Assembly (NCBI GenBank): GCA_963975425.1
Contig: CAXBGS010000018.1
Span: 62,001-126,000, forward strand
Direction: 5' to 3'
Length of the DNA: 64,000 bases
Source: CAXBGS01 sp963975425
GTDB lineage: Bacteria; Planctomycetota; Planctomycetia; Pirellulales; Pirellulaceae
This document shows positions 44,561-53,511 of the stretch, piece after piece. A program made the position numbers and the translations under genes. The first letter of the stretch is position 1. Each line of letters begins with the position of its first letter. Below the pieces are notes generated by a model. It had not been told where the DNA came from, ran no database searches, and worked only from the letters and a program-made list of their open reading frames with translations.

Positions 44561-45724
44561 ATGGCCGGAGGCTCGGTACAGGGCCGAGGGACCGATCTTG
44601 TTGGCGATGTCGTCAACGACGTTATCAAGCTTCTTGCCATTCCGCTGGCCATCGGTGCCGCCGCCGACATCATCAAACAGCCCGAGTTGTTTCATTGGAT
44701 TGCGGTCCGTTAACGATCCGACCGAAACGCCGATCAAACGCACCGGACGCGGTTGGTCTCGCCGCATGGCCGACAGCAACTCGCTGGCCGCCTGGAAGAT
44801 CGTTTCGGTTTCGTCGCTCATTTCTTTCAGCGTCGTCGAACGGCTGAACGTCCGAAAGTCCTCGCGGCGATATTTGATCGATACGTTTCGAGCCTGACGC
44901 TCGCTGCGCCGCAGTCGCCGAGTCAACTGTTCACACAAGGCGCACACGACGCCTCGCAGCAGCTCTTCGTCGGCAATGTCTTCGGCAAACGTTCGCTCGT
45001 GGCTAATCTGTTTCGCGGTATGGTCCGGTACGACTTTTCGAGGATCGATACCGTTGGCAAGTCGCCACAGGTGTTCGCCCCATCCGCCGAAATGTCGCCG
45101 CATGTCATCCGACGTACGTGCGCGAATGTCACCGACGTGATGGATACCGATACGCTGCAGTTTTTCTTGACCGACACGTCCGACGCCCCACAGTCGTTTG
45201 ATCGGCAATGGGTCCAAGAACGTAAGAATTTGATCCTTGCCGACGACCAGAAACCCGTCAGGCTTGTTCAGATCACTGGCAATCTTGGCAACAAATTTCA
45301 GCGGCGCGACGCCCACGCTGGCGGTCAGATTCAACTCGTCCGTGATCGCCGACTTGATCATACGCCCGATTTTTTCGGCATCACCGTACAGTCGCAGCGA
45401 ACCAGCGACGTCCAAGAACGCTTCGTCGAGCGATAGCGGCTGGACCAGCGGCGTGAAGCGATGAAATATTTCGCGCACCTGTCGCCCGACATCGGCATAG
45501 TGGTTGATACGAGACTTGACGAAGACGGCCTCTGGGCACAACTGCGCCGCTCGTCGGCCGGGTATCGCACTGTGAATTCCAAATCGACGTGCCTCATAGC
45601 TTGCCGCCGCAACCACCCCACGTCCGCTGCTGCCGCCGACGACGACGGGCTTGCCACGCAACTCGGGACGATCTCGCTGTTCGATCGACGCATAAAACGC
45701 GTCCATGTCGACATGCAGGAACAT
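44522..45724 (-). CDS. dinB: DNA polymerase IV (Y-family)
   Basis: Translesion polymerase; cytoplasmic. 400 residues from ATG 45724 (MFLHVDMDAFYASIEQRD), 14 residues inside a longer frame. Catalytic acids: D6/D8 at the start and D-E in LSLDEAFLDVAGS. VPDH..RRFG-type elements: VVGGSSGRGVVAAASYEARR, GIHSAIPGRRA. HhH: FLDPLPIKRLWGVGRVGQEK; little-finger domain: ISHERTFAEDIADEEL, SIKYRREDFRTFSRSTTL. The last residues (GGRGGREG) are translated from the pyrimidine arm of the repeat at 44411-44560, and the TAA belongs to it. No clear QLxLF clamp motif at the end, though QLGLFDD occurs upstream. Confidence 0.95.
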   Translation of the reverse strand: MFLHVDMDAFYASIEQRDRPELRGKPVVVGGSSGRGVVAAASYEARRFGIHSAIPGRRAAQLCPEAVFVKSRINHYADVGRQVREIFHRFTPLVQPLSLDEAFLDVAGSLRLYGDAEKIGRMIKSAITDELNLTASVGVAPLKFVAKIASDLNKPDGFLVVGKDQILTFLDPLPIKRLWGVGRVGQEKLQRIGIHHVGDIRARTSDDMRRHFGGWGEHLWRLANGIDPRKVVPDHTAKQISHERTFAEDIADEELLRGVVCALCEQLTRRLRRSERQARNVSIKYRREDFRTFSRSTTLKEMSDETETIFQAASELLSAMRRDQPRPVRLIGVSVGSLTDRNPMKQLGLFDDVGGGTDGQRNGKKLDNVVDDIANKIGPSALYRASGHVWKNGGRGGREG

Positions 45725-45832
45725 AGATGGCAGGCGAAAAGTGACCGAAATGAAAACAGGCGACAAGCGGCCGGAAATTGTACCGCAACGCCTGCCGGCT
45801 TTTCACCGGCGGGTTTGGTCCTGCCGCGGTGC

Positions 45833-46942
45833 CTAGCTTTTCAAGCTTTCAAGGTAGCGTCGCACCCGGCGACTGAATTCATAGGGTTTGACACCGACGA
45901 CCGCTTCGAAATCACGCAGCCGTTCCGCTTTGGAATAGTCTTTGAACGCGGGGCGATTGGCAGTCAGGTTTAGTAGTTTGGCGAACGCCTTGGAATCGCG
46001 TTCGGCCAGATAAAACATCATCGCCCATGATAACGCGTAAGCATTGTCAATCGTGCTGTCGCGAGCAAACATTTCGTTATCGCCGATCAGCTGGACGATT
46101 CCGCGATCAAAGTTGACGTCGCCGGGTTTTTCGTATTCCTTGGCGATCACGTACATGCTTTCTCGGTTGACTCGGTTTTGCACGTTCGATGTTGATTGCG
46201 TCTCGGTCATCGCGGCCGGTTCGAACATTTGACCGATACCTTCGGTGATCCAACGTGGGGTATCGGCCAATCGGCTGTGCACGCCGTAATTGAACGCGGA
46301 TTGATGCGCCGCTTCATGCCGGACGGTGGCGGCGACAAATTCCATCCTGCCACCGTCATGCGTCATCACGCGATTGCTGTTGTTCGAATACAACCCCGAG
46401 ACGCGTGACACGTTCAGTTTCAATTTCCGGAATTCCGCATACATCGATCGTTCATCGGGAAAGACGACCGCAACCATCGGGAATCGACCGTGCCGTGTCT
46501 TGACGCCCCGTTTGCTCATGTACGTCGTGAACGAACGGTGTGATTGTTCGAACATGTCTGGCCAAAGATCGCCGCGACCTTTGGGCTGCACGACCAGAAA
46601 GTTGTTGGTTGCGACGACTTCGAATGCGCGTCCAAACTCGGCTCGCAATCGATTCCGCAGTTCGGTCGCCGAGAGCGGTTGGTACCGCCCATCGATCTTG
46701 CGAACTTCCATCTTGTTGCGTGGATCAAGCGAGTGCAGTTGCCCGTCACGACCAAGGACGACCGTTTCGTGAGCAAGGTCGACCAGTGCGAGTCCTTTCT
46801 GCAGCTTTCCGGAACTGAAGAACTCGACCATCCCTGCCGTCTGCCCGCTGGCGAAATTCACCAGGACTGCTGTCACCAACCAACAGGCTCCGCCCAGCCG
46901 CAGGATCGAAACCGGTGACAAGAGATCGAGACGAGTGGGCAT
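45833..46942 (-). CDS. Exported DUF1570-like protein with HEAAH motif
   Basis: 369 residues from ATG 46942, which opens into a signal segment (LRLGGACWLVTAVLVNFASG); the longer frame passes through the 16-bp repeat at 46977 and is rejected. The mature part has FPMVAVVFPDERSMYAEFRK and FVAATVRHEAAHQSAFNYGV with HEAAH as a possible zinc-binding HExxH, then LADTPRWITEGIGQMFEP with an Asp/Glu pair suitable as third ligand, and AYALSWAMMFYLAERD. This is the DUF1570 pattern known from planctomycetes; metallopeptidase activity is inferred only. Periplasmic or secreted. Confidence 0.8.
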   Translation of the reverse strand: MPTRLDLLSPVSILRLGGACWLVTAVLVNFASGQTAGMVEFFSSGKLQKGLALVDLAHETVVLGRDGQLHSLDPRNKMEVRKIDGRYQPLSATELRNRLRAEFGRAFEVVATNNFLVVQPKGRGDLWPDMFEQSHRSFTTYMSKRGVKTRHGRFPMVAVVFPDERSMYAEFRKLKLNVSRVSGLYSNNSNRVMTHDGGRMEFVAATVRHEAAHQSAFNYGVHSRLADTPRWITEGIGQMFEPAAMTETQSTSNVQNRVNRESMYVIAKEYEKPGDVNFDRGIVQLIGDNEMFARDSTIDNAYALSWAMMFYLAERDSKAFAKLLNLTANRPAFKDYSKAERLRDFEAVVGVKPYEFSRRVRRYLESLKS

Positions 46943-46976
46943 AGGGTCATTCCGACTGGCAGTGAATAGGATCGCG

Positions 46977-47040
46977 TGCAGAACAGGACGGCTGCAGAAC
47001 GGGACGGCTGCAGAACAGGCCGCTTGCAGAACGGGACGAG
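46977..47040 (+). repeat. 16-bp tandem repeat, 4 copies
   Basis: TGCAGAACAGGACGGC at 46977 with variants at 46993, 47009 and 47025. Lies in the divergent gap 46943-47204 upstream of both neighbouring genes. Nothing else is seen in the gap. Confidence 0.85.
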
Positions 47041-47204
47041 TTTGCAACTACGCCGTGTTTCGCGTGATGCGGCGTTAACGCTTGGACGGCTATCCCAAGG
47101 CTAGGTTAGAATCAGTCCATTCACCCCAGGCGATCCGTCACGTGTGCGGTATCACCCGCCATCGCCGTACGGTTTCTGTTCCACTTATTCCGGTGATTCC
47201 GATC

Positions 47205-48524
47205 ATGCGACGCAGTCATCCGTCCTCAATCGCCCCCGCGTTTTCGCTCGCAGCCATGTTTCTGTTGATGCCGGGGATGCACATTCCGGCATCGGCGGCA
47301 CCTCAAGATTCCGAACCGACCTCTGGGCAAGAAGTCGATCTAAAATCAGATGTGTTGGAATGGGTGGATGAACTGGACGCCCCCAGCTTGAATCAACGCA
47401 AAGCCGCCGAGAAATCGTTGATCGATGCGGGACCGGCTGCCTTGGAATTCCTGCCGGATCGAAAACCGGGCGCATCGGTCGAAGCCACCGAACGTCTGGC
47501 CCGCGTTCGCAAGGTGCTCTCAGAGAAAAAAACCAAAGCACAATCGTCCGCAATTGTCGTGCGTCTGGATGATGTCGAAACATTGGGCGAGGCACTCGAA
47601 GCGATCAGCCGCGATAGTGGAATCGAGTTTGAGTTCATGGGTGACGATGCGGTCCCGATCCAACCCTCCGCCGCGCCGCTTTCGTTCTGGCACAGCGTCG
47701 ACACGGTTTTAGACCAAGCCGACCTGGACATCAATTTCTACGGTGGTGACCGCGAAACGTTGCAACTGGTCGCGCGCGAACAAGAACGTCCGTCGCGGGT
47801 CGATTCGGCCGCCTACGCGGGCGTCTATCGAATCGAACCTCAAGGCGTTTCGGCGCGGCGAGACTTGAAACAGCCCTCCATGAGTGGTCTGAACGTCAGC
47901 ATCGAAATTTCATGGGAACCACGAATGACGCCCATCGGTATGACGATCCCGATCGCACAACTGTCCGGCCGACTGGACGACGGAGCATCACTAAAGCCAC
48001 AGGCATCCGGCGAGAACATCGACGTGGCGACGCACAGTGATATCGCGTTTAGCGAATTCTTTTTCCCGATGCAGTTGCCCGCCGGTCGACCCGAAAAAAT
48101 CAGTTCGCTATCGGGCGTCATTCGCGCGATGCTGCCCGGCAAGAAACAGACGTTCGAAATCCCAATGTCAGATGTCGGAACCGACAAAACCATCGACGCG
48201 ATGACCCTTCGCATCGAAGCGGTTCGTAAAAACGGTCCACTGCACGAGGTGCGCGTGTCGATCGAACTGGACGACCCCGGCCGGGCCCTGGAAAGTCATC
48301 GGCACTGGATTTTCGAAAATGAAGCCTTCGTCAAACGCCAAGATGGCTCTCGTGCCGACCACCTGGGTTATGAAGTTTTTCGCCAAACATCCAAGGGCGT
48401 GGGAATCGCATACTTGTTCGATCTCGGCGACGATGCCAGCACGTCAACATTCGTCTATCGATCACCCACGGCGGTCATCAATACCGAATTACCGTTCGTG
48501 ATCCAGGACATCCCATTGCCGTGA
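47205..48524 (+). CDS. Hypothetical exported protein, start of three-gene operon
   Basis: 439 residues from ATG 47205, which gives a signal peptide (PAFSLAAMFLLMPGMHIPAS, cleavage near ASAAPQ). Two parts can be seen: a helical ~100-residue segment with LNQRKAAEKSLIDAGPAALE (HEAT-like pair), and a beta-rich domain with IELDDPGRALESHRHWIF and VFRQTSKGVGIAYLFDLGDD. No catalytic motif recognised. The stop overlaps the next start by four bases (GTGA), so it is translated together with the PpiC protein. Function unknown. Confidence 0.7.
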   Translation: MRRSHPSSIAPAFSLAAMFLLMPGMHIPASAAPQDSEPTSGQEVDLKSDVLEWVDELDAPSLNQRKAAEKSLIDAGPAALEFLPDRKPGASVEATERLARVRKVLSEKKTKAQSSAIVVRLDDVETLGEALEAISRDSGIEFEFMGDDAVPIQPSAAPLSFWHSVDTVLDQADLDINFYGGDRETLQLVAREQERPSRVDSAAYAGVYRIEPQGVSARRDLKQPSMSGLNVSIEISWEPRMTPIGMTIPIAQLSGRLDDGASLKPQASGENIDVATHSDIAFSEFFFPMQLPAGRPEKISSLSGVIRAMLPGKKQTFEIPMSDVGTDKTIDAMTLRIEAVRKNGPLHEVRVSIELDDPGRALESHRHWIFENEAFVKRQDGSRADHLGYEVFRQTSKGVGIAYLFDLGDDASTSTFVYRSPTAVINTELPFVIQDIPLP

Positions 48525-49606
48525 TTTGCATCTGCCATCACAGGCGACTCGTCGCGCATGCTCAAGCGTCCGCGGCCGGCCCCTGCGATTTCAAACGACT
48601 GCCAACGATCGCGCCACGGCGAGCATTCGCGCTAGTGCGTGCATTTGTGTTAGTGCAGGCTTTTTTGCTGATGGCGACGATTGCTGCAGGACCCATCAGT
48701 CACGCGGCCGATGAAATGCATCAGCCCAGTGATCGGATCGCCTCGATTGACGGCCATCCGATCTACTTGGGTGAATTGAATCTGATTTTGGCCCAGCGAT
48801 TGGGACCCGAAAACCTAAAACAAGCGACGCCCGAAATACGGCGGGCCGCAGCGGTCATCCTGATTCGACGCCATTTGGCAATGCGAACGATGCGTGAACA
48901 AGGCGGCGAGACGCTGGAGCGTTTGATCGGAAAAGACCTCGCTGATTTCCGCAAGTTGATGAAACAACGCGGCACCGGTCTGCAGGAATACGCGGAAGCG
49001 CGCGGCGCCGACGAAGCGAGCCTGGTCGCCGACCTTGCTTGGCAAACCGGATGGCGGACGTATCTGCAAAGCCGCATGACGGATGCGAACCTGCGAAACT
49101 ATTTCACGCGCCAGCACGTTCGCTATGACGGCACGCGATGGAACGTATCGCAGATTTTCTTTGCGACCGGCGGCCAAGACGAGACGCGATGGGCGTCCGC
49201 GCTGGACCGAATGGAACGGTTGGTCGATGAGATTCGTTCCGCCAATTCGATCACCGGTGCGTTTGCACAATCCGCCAGAGAACACAGCGAAGCCGGATCG
49301 GCCAGCCAAGGTGGATTGATCGGCTGGGTCCAAAAGGTTGGCGATTTGCCCGAACCGGTGATGCGGGCGATTGAAAAGACAAACGTGGGGCAAATCAGTG
49401 CAGCGGTCCGCAGCCCGCTAGGGATCCACCTGCTGTTGATCAACGCCAAAGAACCCGGCAAGATGACGTTCGACGATCTGGTCGATCACTCACAGATTCG
49501 TCGTGACGCGGCCGACGCGTTATTCGATTCGCTGGTAAAACAACAACAGGATACCGACGTGGTGTGGCACATCGAATCGCTTCGCGCACCGACGCGGCTG
49601 CCGTGA
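48521..49606 (+). CDS. PpiC/parvulin-type peptidyl-prolyl isomerase
   Basis: 361 residues from GTG 48521, sharing GTGA with the upstream stop. A hydrophobic signal lies at about 48-62 (VLVQAFLLMATIAAG, cleavage near SHAAD). The N-terminal helical part (about 70-190) is SurA/PrsA-like, and the parvulin domain (about 200-310) has WNVSQIFFATG, SEAGSASQGGLIGWVQKVGD, PVMRAIEKTNVGQISAAVRS and PLGIHLLLI. Isomerase and chaperone for proteins crossing the periplasm, which fits the many outer-membrane proteins nearby. The stop overlaps the following permease start by four bases. Confidence 0.88.
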   Translation: MICICHHRRLVAHAQASAAGPCDFKRLPTIAPRRAFALVRAFVLVQAFLLMATIAAGPISHAADEMHQPSDRIASIDGHPIYLGELNLILAQRLGPENLKQATPEIRRAAAVILIRRHLAMRTMREQGGETLERLIGKDLADFRKLMKQRGTGLQEYAEARGADEASLVADLAWQTGWRTYLQSRMTDANLRNYFTRQHVRYDGTRWNVSQIFFATGGQDETRWASALDRMERLVDEIRSANSITGAFAQSAREHSEAGSASQGGLIGWVQKVGDLPEPVMRAIEKTNVGQISAAVRSPLGIHLLLINAKEPGKMTFDDLVDHSQIRRDAADALFDSLVKQQQDTDVVWHIESLRAPTRLP

Positions 49607-50949
49607 CGTCGTCGACCACATCGGACCGTCGATGGTGGCCCAAGATTCAGCCGCGAGAACGACGCTGTACTGCGTTGGCAGCAAGCTGGTTCTTTTGCAT
49701 CCTGCTAAGCTACTTTGTGATTCGCCCGATCCGTGAAACGATGGGTGCTCAAGGCGGCACGAAAGAACTGCCACACCTGTTTTTAGTCACGTTCTTGGTG
49801 ATGCTGGCTGCCGTTCCGGCGTACTCGGCGTTGGTCGCACGATTGCCCCGACGCTGGTTGGTGCGGGTCGTGTATCACTTCTTTTGCGCGTGCTTGATCC
49901 TGTTTTGGTTTTCGATGCAGTACGGCAATGCGCCCGTCAAATTTTGGGCGGCTCGGATTTTCTTTGTCTGGGTCAATGTCTTTGGGCTGTTCGCGACGAG
50001 CGTCTTTTGGAGCGTTCTGACCGACATTTTCAGCAATGAACAAGCCAAGCGTTTATTCGGATTGGTCGCGACCGGCGGAACCGTCGGCGCGATCACGGGA
50101 TCGCTGGTCACTAGCGTGCTGACCAATTACCTAAGTATCGGATGGTTGATGCTGCTGCCGGTTGTGCTGTTGCAAATCGGTTTATGGTGTGCTTGGCGTT
50201 TGGAACGCAATGCTCGGATATTGGCTGAAACAGAGCCCGACGCACCACCGGATCGGTCGGCCGTGGCATCGACTAACGAGGAACCAACTGGCGGTGGACT
50301 GTGGTCGGGGATCACACAAGTCGCTCGGTCGCCATTCTTGGCAACGATTTGTGTTTATCTGTTCCTTGTCCAAGCAATAGGAACGCAGCTTTACTTTCAA
50401 CAAGCATCCATCGTCGCAAACGCATTCGATGTGAATGAGCAACGCACCCAGTGGTTTGCATACCTGGATCTGGCGACACAGCTTTTGACGTTGGCGATCC
50501 AAGGCGCACTGGCGAGTGTCGTGCTAAGACGGTTGGGCGTCGGTTTCGCTTTGGCATTGCTGCCGGTTGTCTATGCGATCGGTCTGGTCGCACTGGCGAT
50601 CGATCCGACTTTGCTGATCCTTAGCATCACGATGGTCGCGACCAGAGCGACCAGCTATGGGATCACGGTGCCCTCACGCGAAGTGTTATTCACCGTCGTG
50701 ACGCGCGAACAGAAATACAAGTCGAAAAGCTTTATCGACACCGTCGTCTTGCGTGGCGGAGATGCGATCGCAAGTCAACTCTATCGCGCGGTCACATCGG
50801 CCGGAGTCAGTCTCGCCAGAATGAACTGGTACGCCCTGCCAATCATCCTCGCCTGGATCGCGGTCTCTTTTGGTTTGGGGCGATTTCAACAGCGGCTCTC
50901 GACTCAGCAGCAGAACTCGACGCGAAACGATCATTCGCCACCGCAATAA
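49603..50949 (+). CDS. MFS-like permease, ATP/ADP-translocase-like by pattern
   Basis: 448 residues from GTG 49603, chosen because it reproduces the GTGA overlap seen at the previous junction. About 12 membrane helices, the first after a basic N-terminus (AASWFFCILLSYFVIRPIRE). The opening block FVIRPIRETMGAQGGTKELP is shared with MFS proteins related to nucleotide transporters (Npt/Tlc); other blocks are VFGLFATSVFWSVLTDIFSN, AKRLFGLVATGGTVGAITGS and TRATSYGITVPSREVLFTVV. Substrate not identified. Ends 16 bp before the first 107-bp repeat unit. Confidence 0.78.
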   Translation: MTSSTTSDRRWWPKIQPRERRCTALAASWFFCILLSYFVIRPIRETMGAQGGTKELPHLFLVTFLVMLAAVPAYSALVARLPRRWLVRVVYHFFCACLILFWFSMQYGNAPVKFWAARIFFVWVNVFGLFATSVFWSVLTDIFSNEQAKRLFGLVATGGTVGAITGSLVTSVLTNYLSIGWLMLLPVVLLQIGLWCAWRLERNARILAETEPDAPPDRSAVASTNEEPTGGGLWSGITQVARSPFLATICVYLFLVQAIGTQLYFQQASIVANAFDVNEQRTQWFAYLDLATQLLTLAIQGALASVVLRRLGVGFALALLPVVYAIGLVALAIDPTLLILSITMVATRATSYGITVPSREVLFTVVTREQKYKSKSFIDTVVLRGGDAIASQLYRAVTSAGVSLARMNWYALPIILAWIAVSFGLGRFQQRLSTQQQNSTRNDHSPPQ

Positions 50950-50965
50950 AAATCGCCGCGCGAAC

Positions 50966-51698
50966 CAACGTGAGCCGCGACGCGTCAGCGGCCGGGCGCT
51001 GCAATCCAAAATTGCGAGTCATCCGCAAGCCAAGGCCCGGGGCCTCACGGCCAGCGGCTCACGGGTGCCAATCAACGTGAGCCGCGACGCGTCAGCGGCC
51101 GGGCGCTGCAATCCAAAATTGCGAGTCATCCGCAAGCCAAGGCCCGGGGCCTCACGGCCAGCGGCTCACGTGCGCCAATCAACGTGAGCCGCGACGCGTC
51201 AGCGGCCGGGCCTTAATCGAAATGGCGTGCCGTCCACATACCAATGCCCGAGGCCTCACGGCCAGCGGCTCACGGGCGCCAACCAACGTGAGCCGCGACG
51301 CGTCAGCGGCCGGGCGCTAATCCACACCGCGAGTTATCCGCAAGACAAGGCCCGAGGCCTCACGGCCAGCGGCTCACTTGCGCTAATCAACGTGAGCCGC
51401 GACGCGTGAGCGGCCGGGCGCTAATCGAAACCGCGAGCCGTCCGCATACCAATGCCCGAGGCCTCACGGCCAGCGGCTCACGTGCGCCAATCAACGTGAG
51501 CCGCGACGCGTCAGCGGCCGGGCGCTAATCGAAATGGCGCGCCATCCACATACCAATGCCCGGGGCCTCACGGCCAGCGGCTCACATGCGCCAATCAACG
51601 TGAGCCGCGACGCGTGAGCGGCCGGGCGCCGCAATCCAAACGGCGAGTCACCCACAAACCAATGCCCGGGGCCTCACGGCCAGCGGCTCATGGGCGCT
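50966..51698. repeat. Array 1: seven copies of a 104-107 bp palindromic-arm unit
   Basis: Units start at 50966, 51073, 51180, 51284, 51388, 51492 and 51596 (periods 107, 107, then 104). Each has a left arm containing GTGAGCCGCGACGCGT and GCGGCCGGGC, a variable core of about 35 nt, and a right arm containing GCCCGGGGCC and GCGGCTCAC. GTGAGCCGC/GCGGCTCAC and GGCCGGGC/GCCCGGGCC-type matches let each unit fold into a long hairpin. Two core classes occur (CTTAATCGAAA and GCAATCCAAA). Short frames across the array are by-products, not genes. Same family as the array at 54863. Confidence 0.95.
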
Positions 51699-51772
51699 GA
51701 GTGCGATCTCATGATTCGCTCGGTCGGTGAGCCGATTCACCTCAACGCGAATCGATCCATCACCATCTTAGA

Positions 51773-51799
51773 AAAGGCTCATCCGAAAGAGCCTTTGTT
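51773..51799. terminator. Short hairpin terminator after array 1
   Basis: AAAGGCTC (51773-51780) pairs with GAGCCTTT (51789-51796) around an 8-nt loop. Oligo-A and oligo-T runs flank it, so it could work in both directions. It would end plus-strand transcription from the MFS operon through the array. Confidence 0.5.
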
Positions 51800-51838
51800 A
51801 TAAGGATATGCCTGTTTATATAAATTCCGTACGGGCAT

Positions 51839-51878
51839 AAAAAAACGCCCAGGGAATTGGGGCAGAACCCCCTGGGCG
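51839..51878 (-). terminator. Strong intrinsic terminator (minus strand)
   Basis: On the minus strand CGCCCAGGG (51870-51878) pairs with CCCTGGGCG (51846-51854), followed by seven T residues (51839-51845). Loop of about 15 nt, itself partly paired (GGGG/CCCC). It lies about 270 bp after the stop of the gene at 52149. Confidence 0.8.
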
Positions 51879-52148
51879 CCTGGACAACGGCGAACCGTCA
51901 TCACAAGGTTTGAAATTACTCCAAAACTACCCAGCCTGCCAGAGGGCTGTCATTGTTTTGATTCAGAAATTTTAGATGAGTACCGTTACAAACCGAACCC
52001 CAGCTGGGGGTCCAGGCAACATTCCCCCCTGCACACCGCAGGAATGAATTGATTGCGACACCCTCGACGCTCATTCTGCGCAGTCAAACAGCCCGGCAGG
52101 CTAACCTGCCGGGCTGTCTCGTTGCATTCATTTGATTCGAAGAAACAC
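51879..52148 (-). other. Intergenic stretch with a perfect 13-bp hairpin
   Basis: No gene supported. ACAGCCCGGCAGG (52088-52100) is perfectly complementary to CCTGCCGGGCTGT (52105-52117) with a CTAA loop, 32 bp after the stop of the minus-strand gene at 52149. No long T-tract follows, so a stabilising 3' hairpin is as likely as termination. Between it and the terminator at 51839 about 210 nt would be transcribed and could be a small RNA. Confidence 0.55.
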
Positions 52149-53141
52149 TTAGCTCTTTTGGAAATCGAGTCCGCTGTCTTTGGTCCCATCCAACTTGAAA
52201 TTGAATCCGCTTTGCAAGTTGCCCGACCAAGTGCCTTTCAATTCTTGACGGTCGCCCGATCGAACCAACAACAACCGACCCTCCGCGACACGATAGTCTC
52301 CGGCGAAAGTACTTGTTTTCCCTTCCTGCGTTGCAGTCCAGCTGAACTTTCCATCAGTTCCCAGTTGCAATCGGATCGACGCACGGTTGGGCAACGTTGC
52401 TGTCCAGGTGCCGACATGCTCGGGCTGTTTTGCAGCGGCCGGTGCGAATTGTGGAATCGATGATGAACTGGCTTGATTTTGTGAAGGCGTCGGTGCCGGA
52501 GCAGCGATGGATGCCAACATTTGCAGCGCGGATTGCTCTGAGCTGACCGTCGTGTTGGCTTGCTGTGTCGGTGCGTTGCCATTGGTCGTGGCCTGCTGAT
52601 TTTGGGCGACTTGGTTTGCCGACGGTGCGGTGTTGACCGACTGCGGCGTCGTGGTCGACTGGCCAACGTTGGACTGAGTCTGAACAGACTGGTTCTGTAC
52701 AGTAGAGTTTTGCCCAGTAGGGTTCTGTACTGTTTGATTCTGCACAGGCTGGCTTTGAGCGATCTGCCCCTGATTCAATTGGCCCTGAACTGGTTGGGCC
52801 TGCGTTGATTGAACGGGGGCTGACTGGACTTGGGTTGGCCGCTGCTGAACGACTTGTTGCGGCGCGGCCGACAGGACTCGTTGTGGCACCGATCCAAACT
52901 GACTTTGCATTGTCGTTGACGACGGATAGCCATAGTTGGGCTGCGAATATCGGTACGACGACGAAGCGTAGGTGGGACTGGCGTACGAGACCGGACGGCT
53001 ATAAGAAGTCGACGGGCGTGAAAAGATGCGGCCGCCATAACCGCCGCCACCGCCACCGCAGGCCAACACAGGTGCCGCTTGACTCGCCAAGGCGGCAACG
53101 GTTGTCATCACGGCGATCACTTTTTTTGTTGAACGTTTCAT
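52149..53141 (-). CDS. Exported Gln/Asn-rich protein with C-terminal beta domain
   Basis: 330 residues from ATG 53141, preceded by GAGGATT; signal peptide KKVIAVMTTVAALASQAAPV ends near LACGGG. A Gly-rich start (ACGGGGGGYGGRIF) and a Ser/Tyr-rich part lead into ~120 residues of Gln/Asn/Thr/Val repeats (VQNQTVQNPTGQ, QSVQTQSNVGQST). The C-terminal ~85 residues form a compact beta domain: VGTWTATLPNRASIRLQLGT, DGKFSWTATQEGKTSTFAGD, LKGTWSGNLQSGFNFKLDGT. The same domain type ends the protein at 55484. Periplasmic or surface; role unknown. One of three genes between two repeat arrays. Confidence 0.75.
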   Translation of the reverse strand: MKRSTKKVIAVMTTVAALASQAAPVLACGGGGGGYGGRIFSRPSTSYSRPVSYASPTYASSSYRYSQPNYGYPSSTTMQSQFGSVPQRVLSAAPQQVVQQRPTQVQSAPVQSTQAQPVQGQLNQGQIAQSQPVQNQTVQNPTGQNSTVQNQSVQTQSNVGQSTTTPQSVNTAPSANQVAQNQQATTNGNAPTQQANTTVSSEQSALQMLASIAAPAPTPSQNQASSSSIPQFAPAAAKQPEHVGTWTATLPNRASIRLQLGTDGKFSWTATQEGKTSTFAGDYRVAEGRLLLVRSGDRQELKGTWSGNLQSGFNFKLDGTKDSGLDFQKS

Positions 53142-53383
53142 CGTGGAATCCTCAGTAGAAAATTGAATGTTCGATTGTGGGTGCGGCCGACATCCGACTT
53201 CGCGTTCGCAAAAATCGGTTGGCTCCTGTCGGCCATCTACCTGACCAAGCGTGATGAAGCCGGCTGCGTTACCGCAAAACCAGCATTTTCTTGCCCGCCC
53301 ACGCAGCAAACGCTTAAACCTTTCCAAGCAAACGGGTAACGCCAAGCCAAACACTCGGGTAACCGGACTCGAGCACAACAAGC

Positions 53384-53424
53384 GAGACGCAGCACCACCG
53401 GCTTTCACGGCGATGCTGCGTCTC
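53384..53424 (-). terminator. 11-bp hairpin after the serine protease gene
   Basis: GAGACGCAGCA (53384-53394) pairs perfectly with TGCTGCGTCTC (53414-53424) around a 19-nt loop, about 88 bp after the stop of the minus-strand protease gene. Only a weak T-rich stretch (TTGTTGTG) follows. The rest of 53142-53511 shows no gene. Confidence 0.55.
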
Positions 53425-53511
53425 GATGAAACCGAAATCACACGCCCCTGCTTGCCGCCTCGATTGGCCGAGCCTTCCTTCATCAGCTGCGACCGGCGAC
53501 CAGGGTTGTGA

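Noticed and set aside
51227..51409. Open frames across the repeat arrays
   Set aside because: They translate the repeat unit (INVSRDA, GLTASGS) and follow its period, with no start signals.
53142..53483. Longer N-terminus of the Gln-rich protein
   Set aside because: The signal peptide and ribosome-binding site are at 53141; the extension is not protein-like.
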